Source: Dolomedes plantarius
Lineage: Eukaryota; Arthropoda; Arachnida; Araneae; Dolomedidae
DNA length: 64,000 nucleotides
Direction: 5' to 3'
NCBI GenBank assembly: GCA_907164885.2
Contig: OU015500.1
Coordinates: 53,387,283-53,451,282, forward strand
In this document: in pieces, positions 1 through 11,315 of the stretch
Position numbering within the stretch: position 1 is the stretch's first letter
How the letters are laid out: the number at the start of each line of letters is the position of its first letter
The notes under the pieces: model-generated
Databases searched by the model: none
Told to the model about the DNA's origin: nothing
Seen by the model: only the letters and a program-made list of their open reading frames with translations
Program-made: the position numbers and the translations under genes

Positions 1-1
1 A

Positions 2-539
2 ATGTCAGCGACAATTGTATCCTATTGTCCACAGAAAGGAAAAGTTGTAACTCATGTCAGCACATTGCATTTTTCTCCCGAAATTGAGAATACACAGGCA
101 GCGAAACCAGCTATGATTCAAGATTATAATAACACAAAATCAGGAGTTGATACGATTGATCAGCTAGTGCGAACATATACAACAAATCGAATGACGAGAA
201 GATGGCCAATGGCCATCTTTTACAATATGTTAGATTTAAGTGCATTGAATGGTTTTATTATTTGGTTACACCTTAACCCAATGGGGGAAGAAAAAACAAA
301 TTATAAGAGAAGAGTGTTTCTTTTGGAATTAGGCAAGTCTTTAATTGAAAGGAAAAGGCACAAGCGGGTATCTGTTCCAAAAACACTTGAAGCAGGCATC
401 AGCGTGAAAGGGAAAAAAAGTGATAGATGTTTTTTATTGGGAACGTTTAGCAATCCGCATATATAGTGATAAGTGCAGTAAATGTTCAGTTTTTGTGTGT
501 AAGCAACATTGAAACACTTTATGTCCAAATTGTGCATGA
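2..539 (+). pseudogene. piggyBac transposase, C-terminal part (element A)
   Basis: This is the C-terminal end of a piggyBac-family DDE transposase; its 5' part lies before the window. The stretch at about residues 38-75 (IQDYNNTKSGVDTIDQ, then TRRWPMAIFYNMLDL) is the conserved piggyBac segment holding the last catalytic aspartate and the following helix. The open frame ends at 466. The expected cysteine-rich zinc-binding tail is present but in another frame at 471-539 (KCSKCSVFVCKQH, a stop, then LCPNC). So one frameshift and one nonsense change separate the catalytic core from its DNA-binding tail, and the gene is dead. Plus strand. Family assignment is firm; the element's left end is not visible. 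Confidence 0.9.
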
Positions 540-699
540 TGCATACTATTTCAATATACCCTCAACTAATTGTGCTTAATTACCATTTTTAAAGCTTCAA
601 TATATTGATAACTGTGTAAAATGTGTCTTTTAATTAATAAATGTATTGTAAATAATATGTTTGTCATAAATTATAAGCATTAGAATTAAAAGAACTAAT

Positions 700-717
700 G
701 GGGTCACAGGTAACCCC
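700..717. repeat. imperfect palindrome at right end of piggyBac A
   Basis: GGGGTCAC-AG-GTAACCCC has 7 of 8 arm positions paired. It lies about 160 bp after the transposase end. The sequence just outside (ATGGTACTCAGTGTGAC, to about 735) may be the terminal repeat, but no TTAA follows, so the boundary is not resolved. It resembles the palindromes near the ends of the other three piggyBac elements. Confidence 0.5.
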
Positions 718-739
718 AATGGTACTCAGTGTGACAAAA

Positions 740-1214
740 AAAGTTGGTAGTAGAAGTGTAAAAATAGCAATGAGAAAATCACGAAAAATAATTCAGACTG
801 GTCATCGAGAATCGAAAAGCGGAAAAAAAGTATCATTATTAAAATTATTCTTGTAAAACATGATGAGCAAAGAAACGTTTCTTCAAAAGCCCATGGGAAG
901 CCTTCAAAACTTTTACAAGCCCTCCATGAGTTAGATGATCTTATGGGAATCGTAATTTAAACTGAAAATGTGTCCCTTCTAAATAACATATTTATGTTCT
1001 GAATAGGGGAAAAATATAATGCTTTGAAATTCGAGATATATTATTGCGACATTAAGTGAGGGGTATCATTTTACTTGTACGAACATAAACCAATAAATAT
1101 CTATTTATTATAAGTAAAAACTTTCTTTACTTATTTATTTGCTTATTTTCTGTATAAATATGTGGGAGGGAGTGTGTTTGTTTATGTGAAGGCAGGCGTA
1201 TTAGAAAATACATA
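740..1214. other. no recognisable gene
   Basis: AT-rich sequence between piggyBac A and the Tc1/mariner element. A short patch at about 845-955 could once have been coding, but I recognise no family and frames are broken. Confidence 0.5.
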
Positions 1215-1216
1215 TA

Positions 1217-1440
1217 CAGTGACTCCCAAAAGTGTTCTTACACTTACGATTGTCAATGAAATAGGGGTCTATCCATTGATTAAAATGAATATTTCAGAAT
1301 GGACATTTAATAATAAGATCAATAATCTTTTCTTAACAAAACTACATGAAATATTTTGAAAACACAGTAAAACTTTATTTTTAAGAAACCAATAATCCAA
1401 AAGTAACAAAAACTTTATCTCACAAAAGTCATCGTACACT
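1217..1440. repeat. left terminal inverted repeat of Tc1/mariner element
   Basis: Pairs with 2673-2896 with scattered mismatches. The outermost 20 bp and the region around 1320-1400 match best. Confidence 0.85.
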
Positions 1441-1486
1441 TGTAAAAATCTCTACATATTAGTAAATATTCTTATTTTTCGTTAAA

Positions 1487-2532
1487 TTAATATTTAGTAG
1501 TATATCCTTTAGCATCCACAACAGCTTTTAAACGTCTGGGAATAGATTGCTTTAGTTCTTTTGTAATTTTTGCATCAATGTTCATCCATTCTTCCATCAT
1601 AATTGTTTTTAGTTCGCTTTTCGTGTGAATGTCATGTTTTCGAACTCGAACCTCCAGTTCTCTCCACATATGTTCTATTGGGTTTAAATCTGGCGATTGA
1701 GGTGGTTTTTTCAAAACTTGTGGACAATTATAGAGACACCAGATGCGAACGTTGAGAGCCGTGTGCTTAGGATCATTATCTTGATAAAAAACAAAGTTGT
1801 TTCCAATACCCAAATTTTGAGCTGATAATTTAAAATTGTCTCTTAAAATATTTATAAAAACAGCATGATTCATTATGCCATCAATAAATACCAAATTTCC
1901 TAGTCCTGATGCTGATCCCCACACAAGGATATCTCCACCGGCATGCTTAACTGTTCCTACTAAGTTCTTGGGATTAAGTTCCTCATTTTTTTTTCTCCAT
2001 ACAATTATACGCCCATCAGCACCAAAAATGTTCATCGGCAAATAAGACATTATTCCAATAGGTTTGGGGCTCATTTATCATTGATAGTGCGAAGGGAAGC
2101 CTAAACTTTCTATTTTTCTCACTCACAAAAAAATTTCTATGGACAGAAATTTTTTGACAGAATTTTTACATGGACACAGAACGCCCATGTAATCCAGCTG
2201 TTCTTAGAACTCGTCAAAACATTTCAGGTGAAATTGAAGTAGAAAATGTTTTATTGAATTCTGCAGAAACTTTTACAGCACTCAAACGTGAATTTTTCAC
2301 AAATTTTCTAATTATAAATCTCTGATCACGTTTTGTTAACTTTGCCGTACGGCCTTTTCTTACCTTGTTTTCGATCCAATACTCTTCTTTAAAGCGTTTT
2401 TTCCACATACTGCTCAGTAGAATGGGATAAATTAAGTAATTTAGCAATATTCCGAACTGATTTACCACTACTATGATGAAAAGTAATCAATTTTCGAATG
2501 TTGTTTGTTATTTCTTTAAGACTACGAGCCAT
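1487..2532 (-). pseudogene. Tc1-like transposase (DD34E), broken
   Basis: Cut-and-paste transposase read on the minus strand. It starts at 2532 with MARSLKEITNNIRKLI, a helix-turn-helix with IAKLLNLS. The second helix-turn-helix (KLTKRDQRFIIRKFVKNS) is in another frame at 2214-2468, followed by RVLRTAGLHGR in a third frame. The catalytic half is open at 1487-2074. It shows FGADGR..VWR, GGDILVWG, then YQDNDPKHTA and SPDLNPIEHMW. I count 34 residues between the second aspartate and the glutamate. The first catalytic aspartate (FADE) lies just upstream in a shifted frame. At least three frameshifts and a stop break it. Only its own inverted repeats surround it. Confidence 0.9.
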
Positions 2533-2672
2533 TTTTAAATAATAAATAGAATATTACGGAGTAGGCAAGCAAAAATTAAAGCTAAACGATATTTTAAATT
2601 CCACCACAATTAAAAAATAAAAATAAAGCGCCAGACGATAATTTTAATTATGAATTTATCTGAAAATATTTC

Positions 2673-2896
2673 TGTGTCCGATGAATTTTGTGATATAAAG
2701 TTTGTGTTACTTTTTGATTACTGGTTTCTTAAAAATAAAGTTTTACTATGTTTTCATAATATTTTATGTAGTTTTGTTAAGAATAGATTATAGATCTTAT
2801 TATTAAATACCCATTCTGAAATATTCATTTTAATTAATGGATATACCCCTATTTCATTGAAATTCGTAAGTGTACGAACACTTTTGGGAGCCACTG
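2673..2896. repeat. right terminal inverted repeat of Tc1/mariner element
   Basis: Inverted partner of 1217-1440. It ends at the TA duplication at 2897-2898. Confidence 0.85.
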
Positions 2897-2898
2897 TA

Positions 2899-3349
2899 CA
2901 TGTACGCTGTCAGAGATTGTAACATATTAGTTCCATTGATCAGGCAATTTACATTAAGTCGGCTGGAGAGGTAAATGTGTATACACCTTAGTTATAACTG
3001 AGATAAATTAAATATTATCACCTATCTTATTTTGCTTAAGAATATAACATACAACTTATTGCATATGCAAATACATTTCGGTTCTTTCTGAAGTATATTC
3101 CTTTCCGCTCTCTGATACTAAAGTAATTAGATTCTTATGTCGAAAGGAAAAGTTCTTCTGTTTTGATTCAGATACAAATTCTTCTGCACATGGAACATAC
3201 ATCACCGTATTATTCCTATCCCTTTATCTTTTATTTATCAACCTTACATGCAATCTATTTATTAATTCTTGCGTATTTATTAAATGCAGAGTTTATTTAT
3301 TTATTTTTATTAAATTGAATTATGGAAATTTGTGACTCCTATTAGCTAC
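2899..3349. other. no recognisable gene
   Basis: AT-rich spacer between two transposons; nothing identified. Confidence 0.6.
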
Positions 3350-3420
3350 TAGGTTGTCGGAAATGTCATGACGCATTTTTTCTATGTTTTTCAAAGGCCA
3401 TTTATTTATATAATGAACAT

Positions 3421-3820
3421 AGATTAATTAACGATATATTGCCCATCTTGTTCGATAACATTTTGCCATCTTTCCCGAACCTGCATAATTCCTCGTTTGT
3501 AGAATGACCTGTTGTTATCGGCGAAAATATGAACAAGATGCTGATTTACAGCCTCAACTGAATCAAACATTGTACTCCGCAAGGAGATTGGAAGAGAGCG
3601 TAGCAAGTCGAAAATCTGTCAATTCACTTTTTATCCCTAGTTATCAGTCGTTTCAAAAAAGAATAGTTTTCTTCACGTTTAAGGAGCATATCGCAGATCT
3701 TTATCAGCTCTGTCATCTGAACTTCTGAACGGTGACATTTGGATTCATTCGGGTACATTTGGGTACATTTGGGTCGAACTTGTTCACGTATCCCAGCTTC
3801 TTCAGTTGGTCGTGAACGCT
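3421..3820 (-). pseudogene. mariner transposase, middle and C-terminal remnants
   Basis: Minus-strand remnants downstream of the piggyBac insertion. At 3624-3820 the order is DQLKKLG (shifted frame), then ELIKICDMLLKREENYSFLK and a RLITRDKK version of the IVTGDEKW motif that holds the first catalytic aspartate. At 3424-3606 comes the C-terminus, with FDSVEAVNQHLVHIFADN and RERWQNVIEQDGQYI. The part with the second and third catalytic residues is missing between them. Family identity is clear from the C-terminal block. The copy is inactive. Confidence 0.85.
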
Positions 3821-3867
3821 TTAACACTAGAAGCGCCAAACTTTCTCCCTACCTAGAAGCGCCAACG

Positions 3868-3884
3868 GCAGTCAGATTGACTGC
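3868..3884. repeat. subterminal palindrome, piggyBac B left
   Basis: GCAGTCA-GAT-TGACTGC: perfect 7-bp arms, 43 bp from the left end. Matches the palindrome at 5612-5628. Confidence 0.9.
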
Positions 3885-4046
3885 TCAATGAATTTAATGC
3901 ATATCTTAAATTGCAAATGTTTTATACAACTTTAAAATACTTTTTATTATTTTTAATCATATCTTTTAAGAACTTTAATAAACAACGATTTATTAAAAAA
4001 AATAATTTTTTATATGAATTTTCACTTACCTTTAATAAAACACATT

Positions 4047-5377
4047 TTATCGCTTTCCGCAATTTTTACACAACAAAAGTTTTTCAATGCTGGAAGTGAA
4101 TTTTCCACATACATAATATGAACATTTTTTACATACATCACTTGTTTTATTATTGTTACAATGTTTAATCTGGCATTGACGTCTTTTCTTTGAGAGCCTA
4201 ATACTAGTGTTCGAAATTTCCTGGGACAATCTTGAGCTAGTTTTCCTCTTCAAATGAAGCTGTCTCAACTCCTCCGCTAATTGAAATAAGGAGCTATGCC
4301 TTAAAATATTTTTACCAATTAATTATGTTAAATAACATGGGCAGTTGATCCTGCCAAATCCAGCACATTATAAAAAAACATGCACTGGCCATGTACGAGA
4401 AGCAGCCCGTACGGAATATTTACGCGTCATCAGGTCAACGATATCAACTCCAAATTTGGTTTTGTTGTACAACTCGACTGTCTCTGGAAGTTTCTTATTA
4501 TTATGCGATTCTACATTTATATTTGGATGCAAGGTACTTAGTAGCAAGACATTTTTATTATTTTTACCTTGATAAACCGTCATTGTAGTTTCTCTTCTTT
4601 AGTAAAACAGTTTCTTACAGCTGGGTTTTGATTCCCTTACTTCATGCGGAATTTCTTTTCGATGTCTTCTTACTGTGCCCACAAAACTTGTATTTTTCCT
4701 TTCAAGTCTTTTAGCCAATGATAGTGAGGTAAAATAGTTGTCTGCTGCAACATTTCTACCTGTATTCAGATAAGGGCTTATAAGACGCAATACTACGTTT
4801 TCAGGAAGGCTTTCAGCTTCATCCCTTGATTTATCTTTTCCAAGATATGGAAAAGTATTGCACATAAACTTCGAGTTTACATCAACTAGCATCCAAATTT
4901 TATACCAAATCTGTCGAGTTTATTCGTCATATACTGTATAAATTTACACCTGGCTTTGGATTGAAATAATTGTTCATGCACAACAAGCTTTTCTCCTGGC
5001 TTATATGAACTAACACAGTTCTCTATAAATTTATTCCAAACGTCAGAACACAGCGCAAACTTATCAGTTTCTAAACGCTGAGTCCTAGTTAACTTCAAAT
5101 CAAACCTTAGGTTTTCCATTATATCTCAAAAACGATTGCGAGACATTGTTTCTCGAAAAAAAGGAGGACTCCATGTATTATTCCATAACCCGAGGATTGC
5201 TCGTCCATGCTTTCTTCAGAATCACAATAACTATATTTTGCTTCAAAGTTTTGTGGACTCGTAATCCATATCATCATCAGTACTATGTTCTTCAACATTA
5301 GATTCATTTTCAGATAAATCCTGTAAAAGTTGTACAATTTCCTCTGAACTAATATAACGCGATCGTCGAGTCGCCAT
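4047..5377 (-). pseudogene. piggyBac transposase (element B), nearly full length with frameshifts
   Basis: Minus-strand transposase starting at 5377 (MATRRSRYISSEEIVQLLQD). An acidic N-terminal region follows, as is usual for piggyBac. Catalytic-domain blocks then follow in order: EKLVVHEQLFQSKARCKFIQ, NRFGIK-like DRFGIKFG, VDVNSKFMCNTFPYLGKD, GRNVAADNYFTSLSLAKRL, and ELYNKTKFGVDIVDLMTRKY. The C-terminal cysteine-rich tail ends at 4047 (CQIKHC, CKKCSYYVC, LLCKNCGK). The pieces occupy five successive open segments (5119-5337, 4886-5119, 4599-4892, 4368-4583, 4047-4268), so small indels and stops, not large deletions, killed it. Element B is therefore the best local copy for reading the family's protein and its DNA sites together. 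Confidence 0.92.
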
Positions 5378-5611
5378 TATAGTGCGCTTGAAAGATTGAA
5401 ATGTCACAAAAAGATAAGCTGACTCAACTACTGCAAACTATGGACTGTTACATTTTTCAGAAAAGGGGTAGATGGTAGATAGGGGGGGGAGGGGGGAGTA
5501 TTTCCTGTTGTAAAGAGTCAGTGAATGAAATGAATGTGTAGGAGGAAATATTTTTCCAAGAAAAGTTGTTTTCCTCGAGAGAAAACAATATAAATCTATC
5601 CAATTTTACTA

Positions 5612-5628
5612 GCAGTCAATTTGACTGC
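5612..5628. repeat. subterminal palindrome, piggyBac B right
   Basis: GCAGTCA-ATT-TGACTGC. A third, weaker copy (CAGTTA-AAA-TGACTG) is at 5791-5805, only 17 bp from the right end. Confidence 0.9.
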
Positions 5629-5826
5629 TCTTGGAACTTCTATGTATAACTACAAATAACTTTGTTAATTTTAATTTCATTCCATTAATATTTGAAAACG
5701 ATAATTTTTGGGGGGTTTTAGGAAAAGTAAAAAAATTGTGAGTTCCTACTATAGCGGGTTTTATTAGGAATCCAAGCTGAAAAACGAAAACAGTTAAAAT
5801 GACTGCTCTGGCGCTTCTAGTATTAA

Positions 5827-6160
5827 TTATGGATGTTTAATGTTCCTGAAATATCTCGTGTCCTGGAACATGGGTTTGACTCAATCAATGACTTGATTTG
5901 GTCGTCATCAGCCTCGAAAGGCCAACCTGAACTTGGATCATCATTAAGATCAAAATCTCTTTCACGGAATTTCCTGCACCATCATTAGTACTAATGTTTT
6001 TCTAGGGCATTGTCAACGTAAATTTTAAGCAACTTTTCACAAACATGACGCACGTTCTTCTTTTTATGGAAGTAAAAGAGTAAAATATTGAGAAAATGCA
6101 TCTATGGGTCTTCCATCTTCAATGCAGCTAAAACTACCAGGTTTCCAATGATATAGCAAT
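5827..6160 (-). pseudogene. mariner transposase, N-terminal half
   Basis: Minus strand, upstream of the piggyBac insertion. Visible blocks are LLFYFHKKKNVRHVCEKL (first helix-turn-helix of mariner), NDDPSSGWPFEADDDQIKSL, and RDISGTLNIHN next to the TTAA. The protein resumes at the other TTAA with SVHDQLKKLG, so both parts belong to one transposase. Several stops and a short frame break near 5985 are present. Confidence 0.85.
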
Positions 6161-6648
6161 AGCACACATGTGCATGCCTCTAGTGTTTCAAACAATGCAC
6201 AACTTCCATTCGTTGCAAAAAAGCGTCATGAACTTTTTCGACAACCCATTAACATAAACTCTCTATTACAAAGGTCAATTAAAAAGAAAATGAAAGTAGG
6301 ATGTAATAGTATTTTTTACCAATGATTTCACACATTTTGTATCAACATATTTTGTTATATGCAAATGATATCTTCTTTTTATCTTGTGTCATCTCCTCTC
6401 CCAAAATTACGTCTTCATTTATTACCGCATAAGTAAAATTTATTGCTCCATTATTTAATTCCTCCTCCAAAATTTTACCTCATATGAACTTAGATTTTCA
6501 GCTTGACCGAATTTTTTCATTGGCTTTACCTGGTTTTAAATTTTTTTACGTTTTCTATAGTGTTCAGATCCTCATATACACTGTTGTTCATAAAGTAACT
6601 TACTACATACAACAGCGGGAACACCGCAATGAAGAAATCAATTACATG

Positions 6649-6696
6649 TTTCAAAAGTAGGCCCATTATATGAAAGGAATGGGCCTACTTTTGAAA
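6649..6696. repeat. perfect 19-bp hairpin
   Basis: TTTCAAAAGTAGGCCCATT (6649-6667) is followed by a 10-nt spacer and its exact reverse complement (6678-6696). No coding sequence is nearby. It could be the remnant of a MITE or foldback element or a small hairpin transcript; the sequence alone does not decide. Confidence 0.85.
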
Positions 6697-6699
6697 CGT

Positions 6700-8040
6700 G
6701 GGACTTGGGTCACACGACGCAAGAACCTTAATAATTAAATGCTTGATATGTGAGACAGACTAAAATTTAATTTCCAACCCATATGAACCTGGAGTTTTGA
6801 TTGCATGCTTCATAAGTTTGCTTATATAACATTTGTGATTCTATAATACACCAAGGACGAACAAGTCTATTTACACAATACATGTGGTATTTGATTACAA
6901 GATCAGAGCTACGAAAAATGATACGGGTAATGCGAATGATATTTGTATAAAAAAATAAGTCCTGGATATCGCACCTTAGAGTGATAGCGCACTGGAGTGG
7001 TAGATAATGAGGTTTTAATATAAATATCTGTATTTCTAGAAGTATGCGTAACGGAATAACCTTCAAAATTTCCAAACTTCGAAGTCGTAAAATATCAATA
7101 CCAAATATTGGAGTATTCATATTTACTTCTTAACACAACATCCTTACTGAAAAAAGCAATAGTTATTTAATAAATACTTCAATTCAATTAATTATGTCGA
7201 ACGGAAAATAAAAATGCAAAAATCAAAACATATGTAGTTATTTTGTTAATGGCATCGTATACCTGTATGCTAAAGATAAAAAAGTTATATTTCTTTCTAT
7301 TTAGAACTTGCAGTAACCTGCTCTATACTATTTCAAAATTTTTTTGCATGTACTTTTCAATACTACCATTTTTTTTTTCAATTACAGCACGAACTTCCCA
7401 TTAAAACCTCCATTGTGTGTGTTTTTTAAAAGTATATATTGATAGACTGTTCTGGTTTTATAAAAAGTGCATGTAATTAAAGACATCGTTTTAAAATTTA
7501 GCTCGCTCTCTCAAAGAAAACCACTAACGATAAGCTAACATATGGTGCGGTAGCAAGCGGAAAAAAAGAGATTTCCTAAGAAATTCTGCTCTGAAAGAAA
7601 GTTTTCTTTGATTGACGCCACAGTATAAAATGAAAAGGGAAAAAGTCAAGGCAAAAATGCCTCGGTGACAGTTTTGTTTTATTTTACTGGAGACTTTTCT
7701 ATGTTTTTCAACTGTAGTACAAAAGTGTATTTTCTAATAAAAGTATTTTTTTCAATAAGTGTCTTTTCATGTAACTTTAAAGGCTTTTTTTTCTCTTTTT
7801 TATATCAAAAGTAGTTGGCGATCGTTTCTTTCATACTAGCCCTTTGTTTCTTCTTTGAAAGAATAAAAATTCTAAAATTATTTTTCTTAGCGAAAATTTA
7901 AATTGAAATAACTTAATGCTTATAAATATTCAACTAATTATTGCCGCAAAAGGACTATTGACGCCGTGTCTCGCTAATAAAGACTTCTTTGTTTTAAAAT
8001 TTTTGTATTTGAGATTTCCAAGAGTAGTAATGCGAATTAT
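6700..8040. other. no recognisable gene
   Basis: AT-rich sequence with homopolymer runs. Open frames here are short and match no family I know. Confidence 0.5.
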
Positions 8041-8049
8041 TACTTACAA

Positions 8050-9290
8050 CCTTTCATACTGAAGAGAATATTTAAGATAATATTTTTCCACATAAGGATT
8101 CATCATTCTCTTTATTAATACCCACCAACTAGGGATATAAATAAATATTGTAGTTGGGCATAAGTACGTAAATATCAATAGCATAAATGCAATTTTTCTG
8201 TAGTATAAAAACAATTATAAAACGAACAACATATTACATCAAAAATGATGTTTAAGGTATTATTTTACTATAAAACAACTTATTATCACTGCCCTTTTCT
8301 TCGTTTTATTTGTACCCAACTGAGAGAGAAGTAAATACAGTGTGTAAGTACGCAAATATTTCTAGTCTAAAAACAATTATACCTATATCTACACACACAA
8401 ATATTAGTAATTTCAAGCACGGTGTGCTTAGAATGCAAACTACAGCTTCTAGATAACGAATACCAAAGAAATTCCAACATAAAATGAAAATAGATTTATG
8501 ATAATGTATAATGAAACATTTTCTACTGAACACTTACACTGAATTTATACTGAAAATGATAGAGTATAAAATAAACTGAAATATTATTTTATGCTGCAAA
8601 TGATATTTAAGATAATATTTTGCCTTCAAATAACTTATTAGCACTTTTTTCTTCTTTGTACCAGTGCTCACCACGAGGGAAGTAAATAAAGTTTATAATT
8701 GTGTGCAAGTTCGTAAATATCTATCAATGAAAATAATTATTCTACTTATCACTATACAGACAATAATAATAATTAAACACATACAACATAGAATTAAAAT
8801 AACTTCTAGATATGGTTACCAAAGCCATTTCCTCACGTATAAAAAATATTTATGGTATTTTTTAAACTGAAACATTTTATATTGAACATTTATACTGGAT
8901 TTTATACTGAAATTGACACTGTATGCAATGAACAACTTTTTATACTAAAATTCATACAGTATAAAGCAAAAAAGATTTTTCAATGAAATTGATACATTAT
9001 AAAATGAACAACATTTTACACTGAAAATGATATTTAAGATATTATTTTAACCATGTAATAGCTTAGTAGAAGTTTCCACTTCCTTTTACTGGCACTTACT
9101 CAGGGATAAGTAAATAAGTTTTATAATCCTTCATAAGTCTGTAAACATCTATTGTGTGAAAACAATTATTCTACCTATAACTATACATACACAAATTTTA
9201 AATAACTAAACACATAAGGTATAGAATCAAAACTGCGGCTTCTAGATATGTTTCAAAAGCAATTTCCGCGCAAACTGAAAAATGCGTCTC
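8050..9290. repeat. degenerate tandem repeat array (about 350-430-bp units)
   Basis: The same ordered landmarks recur: a (G/A)ATATTTAAGATAATATTTT block (near 8066, 8245, 8600, 9030); a run ending in a ...AAGTAAATA motif (near 8330, 8685, 9110); CGTAAATAT or GTAAACATCTAT; AAACAATTAT; and GCTTCTAGATA (near 8447, 8802, 9238). Spacing between copies is about 180, 355 and 430 bp, so units have gained and lost sequence. No coding potential seen. Confidence 0.65.
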
Positions 9291-9936
9291 AAGAAAATAT
9301 TATTTTGCACCATAGTCAAACAGTCTAAAAGTCACGAAATTTATCCCTTAATAGAAAAATCTGTCACAATTCTAATGGATAATTGGGAATTCTAAGCGAC
9401 AATAGTATGCCCTGAGGAATACCTGTTGAAAGGAATTTGACAGAGTACATTTGGTAGTCGGCTGAATTTGAATTTGATAGAATTTGTCTAATGATGTATT
9501 TCTTTAAGGACATTTTCAATTTTCATTACAAGTCACACACGACAGAAAATACTTCTTGAACTTCCCCACGTATATATTTCGATTAACGGAAATTAGAGCA
9601 AATTAAAATTACGTAATTTATTCCACGTATAGTGGCATGTTCCTCATGATGTATTTCTTGCAGTTTTAAAACAATCCCCCCCTTTTTGTCTGTGTGTCGT
9701 AGCACGTCCTGCCTTTTATTAACTTTATTACATGTCTCATTATCATCTACCTTAATGATGGAAACTTTTATGGATTTTAACATTTTAGATTTTATATAAA
9801 TTTGGGGTGTTTAAGGAGAGTTTGCCCTTCAAGAAATACACTGCAAAAATATAGGTCAGTTATTTTAAAAGACATAAGTTCTGAATCTTTCCCCTCACTT
9901 TAATTGATTAAAAGAAAATGAAACAAATATTTGACC
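9291..9936. other. no recognisable gene
   Basis: AT-rich spacer between the tandem repeat and the BEL/Pao element; nothing identified. Confidence 0.5.
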
Positions 9937-10167
9937 CTATCGAATTTATGACGAACTACTACAAATTGAAGACTACGAAGATTTGTCTTTTTGGTTTATT
10001 TGTAACGTTAAACAATTGTAAACATAAATAGAAAAATGTTTCCCCAGATAGGGATTCCAACAGGGGGTTACATGACCCCTTTTTACGAGGGCAAGGAGCG
10101 AACTGAGAAGCGAAAACTTCTCCCTCTCTACGGGCGTCGCAGCGCCCCCTCGATACAATTTTCTACA
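9937..10167 (-). repeat. 3' LTR of BEL/Pao element
   Basis: 231 bp, matching 20160-20390 with three substitutions. On the minus strand it begins TGTAGAAAATTG. A short purine tract (GGTGGGGTG) immediately precedes it on the minus strand (10168-10176) and is the likely plus-strand primer. Confidence 0.9.
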
Positions 10168-10407
10168 CACCCCACCGTGAACAAAATGTTCACCTCTAAT
10201 TACACAATATGTAGGGTATATAAACTACTTAATAAATGTCACTAACACTCAAAATACAATACAAATAATCAAATTTACATCAATACAAGAACAAATATTA
10301 TTTTAAACTTACTAACAAAAGTAGACCTAAATTTAAGTACACAGTTCTTCAAAACAAATTTAAAATTTTCATAATCTAAGAAAAGGTATTAAAGTATATA
10401 CAAAACA

Positions 10408-11163
10408 TTAATCATTTAATTCAAGAGGATATATAAGTTGTATGGGACGTTTATACTGGCCCCTTGATGTACGAACAAGACAAGATCTTACATGTCCATC
10501 ACGACCTACGAATACTTCATCGATGATACCTAAAGGCCAAAGTAATTTAGATTTCGCTGACCCTTCTAACAAGACCACGTCACCTTCTTTTAAATTATCT
10601 TTAGGAGAAGGAACTATAAAATTATGGGCATTTCTTAATTGAAGCAGATAATTTTCCTTCCACTTACGCCAAATTTGCTTCAAAAGTCTAGATTGGTACA
10701 ATTTTCTGCGATTTTAATTTTCCTTTGTGGATAACTCGTTGTTGAAAAGATCAGCAAAATGCACAGGATAATTATAATTTTGACCAGAAACAAAAATTGA
10801 GCCGGAGTAAGAGGCTGTGGCTCATTTAAATCATTACTTACGTAGGTAAGTGGCCGATTATTTAAAACACATTCGATTTCTGTGCGGATAGTCATCATTT
10901 CTTCAAAAGATAATAAGCCTTGCCTAGGATCTTTTTCAAAGGATCCTTAACACTTTTCATGAGCCTCTCATAAAATCCACCCCACCATGGGGCACTAGGC
11001 ACAATAAATTTCCATGTTACGCCGTTAATAGCAACAAAATCCTTCAAATTTTTGTCTAGAATTATTTTTGAAAATTGTCCTAAAATGTCATTTGTGTTTT
11101 TGAATGTTTTAGCATTATCCGAAATGATGACTTCATAATTTCCCCTTCGAGCCAGAAATCGCC
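10408..11163 (-). pseudogene. BEL/Pao integrase end and DUF5641-type domain
   Basis: Minus-strand 3' part of the BEL polyprotein, cut off from the rest by piggyBac C. At the TTAA it starts with RFLARRGNYEVIISDNAKTF, which holds the second catalytic aspartate of the integrase core. WKFIVPSAPWWGGFYERLMK follows, with the glutamate. Next come IECVLNNRPLTYVSND and LTPAQFLF. A frameshift near 10795 separates these from the C-terminal domain at 10408-10701 (IWRKWKENYLLQLR, LKEGDVVLLEG, GHVRSCLVRT, QLIYPLEL). Stops near 10900 also interrupt it. It would integrate element cDNA if intact. Confidence 0.88.
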
Positions 11164-11297
11164 TTAACCCATTAACGCCCGAATTATTTCTGCTCGAAAT
11201 ATTTTCAACATTTTCTCAAATCTATGCAATTACGACCCCCTGAGTACAAAAAATCTAAAATTCAATCAATTTGTGATTTAGATTTAAAATTATAGCC

Positions 11298-11315
11298 CGT
11301 CCTCATTTGAGGACG
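11298..11315. repeat. subterminal palindrome, piggyBac C left
   Basis: CGTCCTCA-TT-TGAGGACG: perfect 8-bp arms, followed by CTGGGCGTT as at the right end. Confidence 0.92.

Larger units (their letters stand above)
1217..2896 (-). mobile_element. Tc1/mariner element with long terminal inverted repeats
   Basis: A complete 1680-bp element flanked by TA (1215-1216 and 2897-2898). It starts CAGTGACTCCCAAAAGTG and ends with the inverted match CACTTTTGGGAGCCACTG. The inverted repeats are long, about 224 bp each. Near the inner end of the left arm, TCGTACACTTGT resembles the outer TTCTTACACTTACG, the IR/DR arrangement of long-repeat Tc1 families such as Paris, Minos and Sleeping Beauty. The transposase inside is broken, so the copy cannot move on its own. 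Confidence 0.9.
3825..5822 (-). mobile_element. piggyBac element B inside the mariner
   Basis: A 1998-bp element flanked by TTAA (3821-3824 and 5823-5826). The terminal repeat is (C/T)ACTAGAAGCGCCA at both ends. A second CTAGAAGCGCCAA occurs at about 3853 inside the left end. Palindromes with GCAGTCA/TGACTGC arms lie near both ends. It carries an almost full-length but broken transposase on the minus strand. The mariner fragments either side would be contiguous at this TTAA. Confidence 0.95.
3352..6247 (-). mobile_element. mariner element split by piggyBac B
   Basis: The ends are inverted: GGTTGTCGGAAATGTCATGA on the left and its counterpart TCATGAACTTTTTCGACAACC on the right, the TIR style of mariner elements. 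A TA lies at 3350-3351 on the left. Pieces of one transposase lie on both sides of a complete piggyBac at 3825-5822 and are in the right order and orientation. Without the piggyBac the element is about 900 bp. That is short for a mariner, so it was also internally deleted. Confidence 0.85.

Noticed and set aside
1162..1359. 65-codon open frame
   Set aside because: It spans the left inverted repeat of the Tc1/mariner element.
6767..7120. 117-codon open frame on the minus strand
   Set aside because: No domain, composition like the AT-rich surroundings.
8050..9290. CRISPR-like array
   Set aside because: Repeats are long, diverged and variably spaced, and the sequence is from an animal genome.
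10036..10245. Matching short open frames at 9973-10245 and 20196-20456
   Set aside because: They lie in the duplicated BEL LTR and are not coding.
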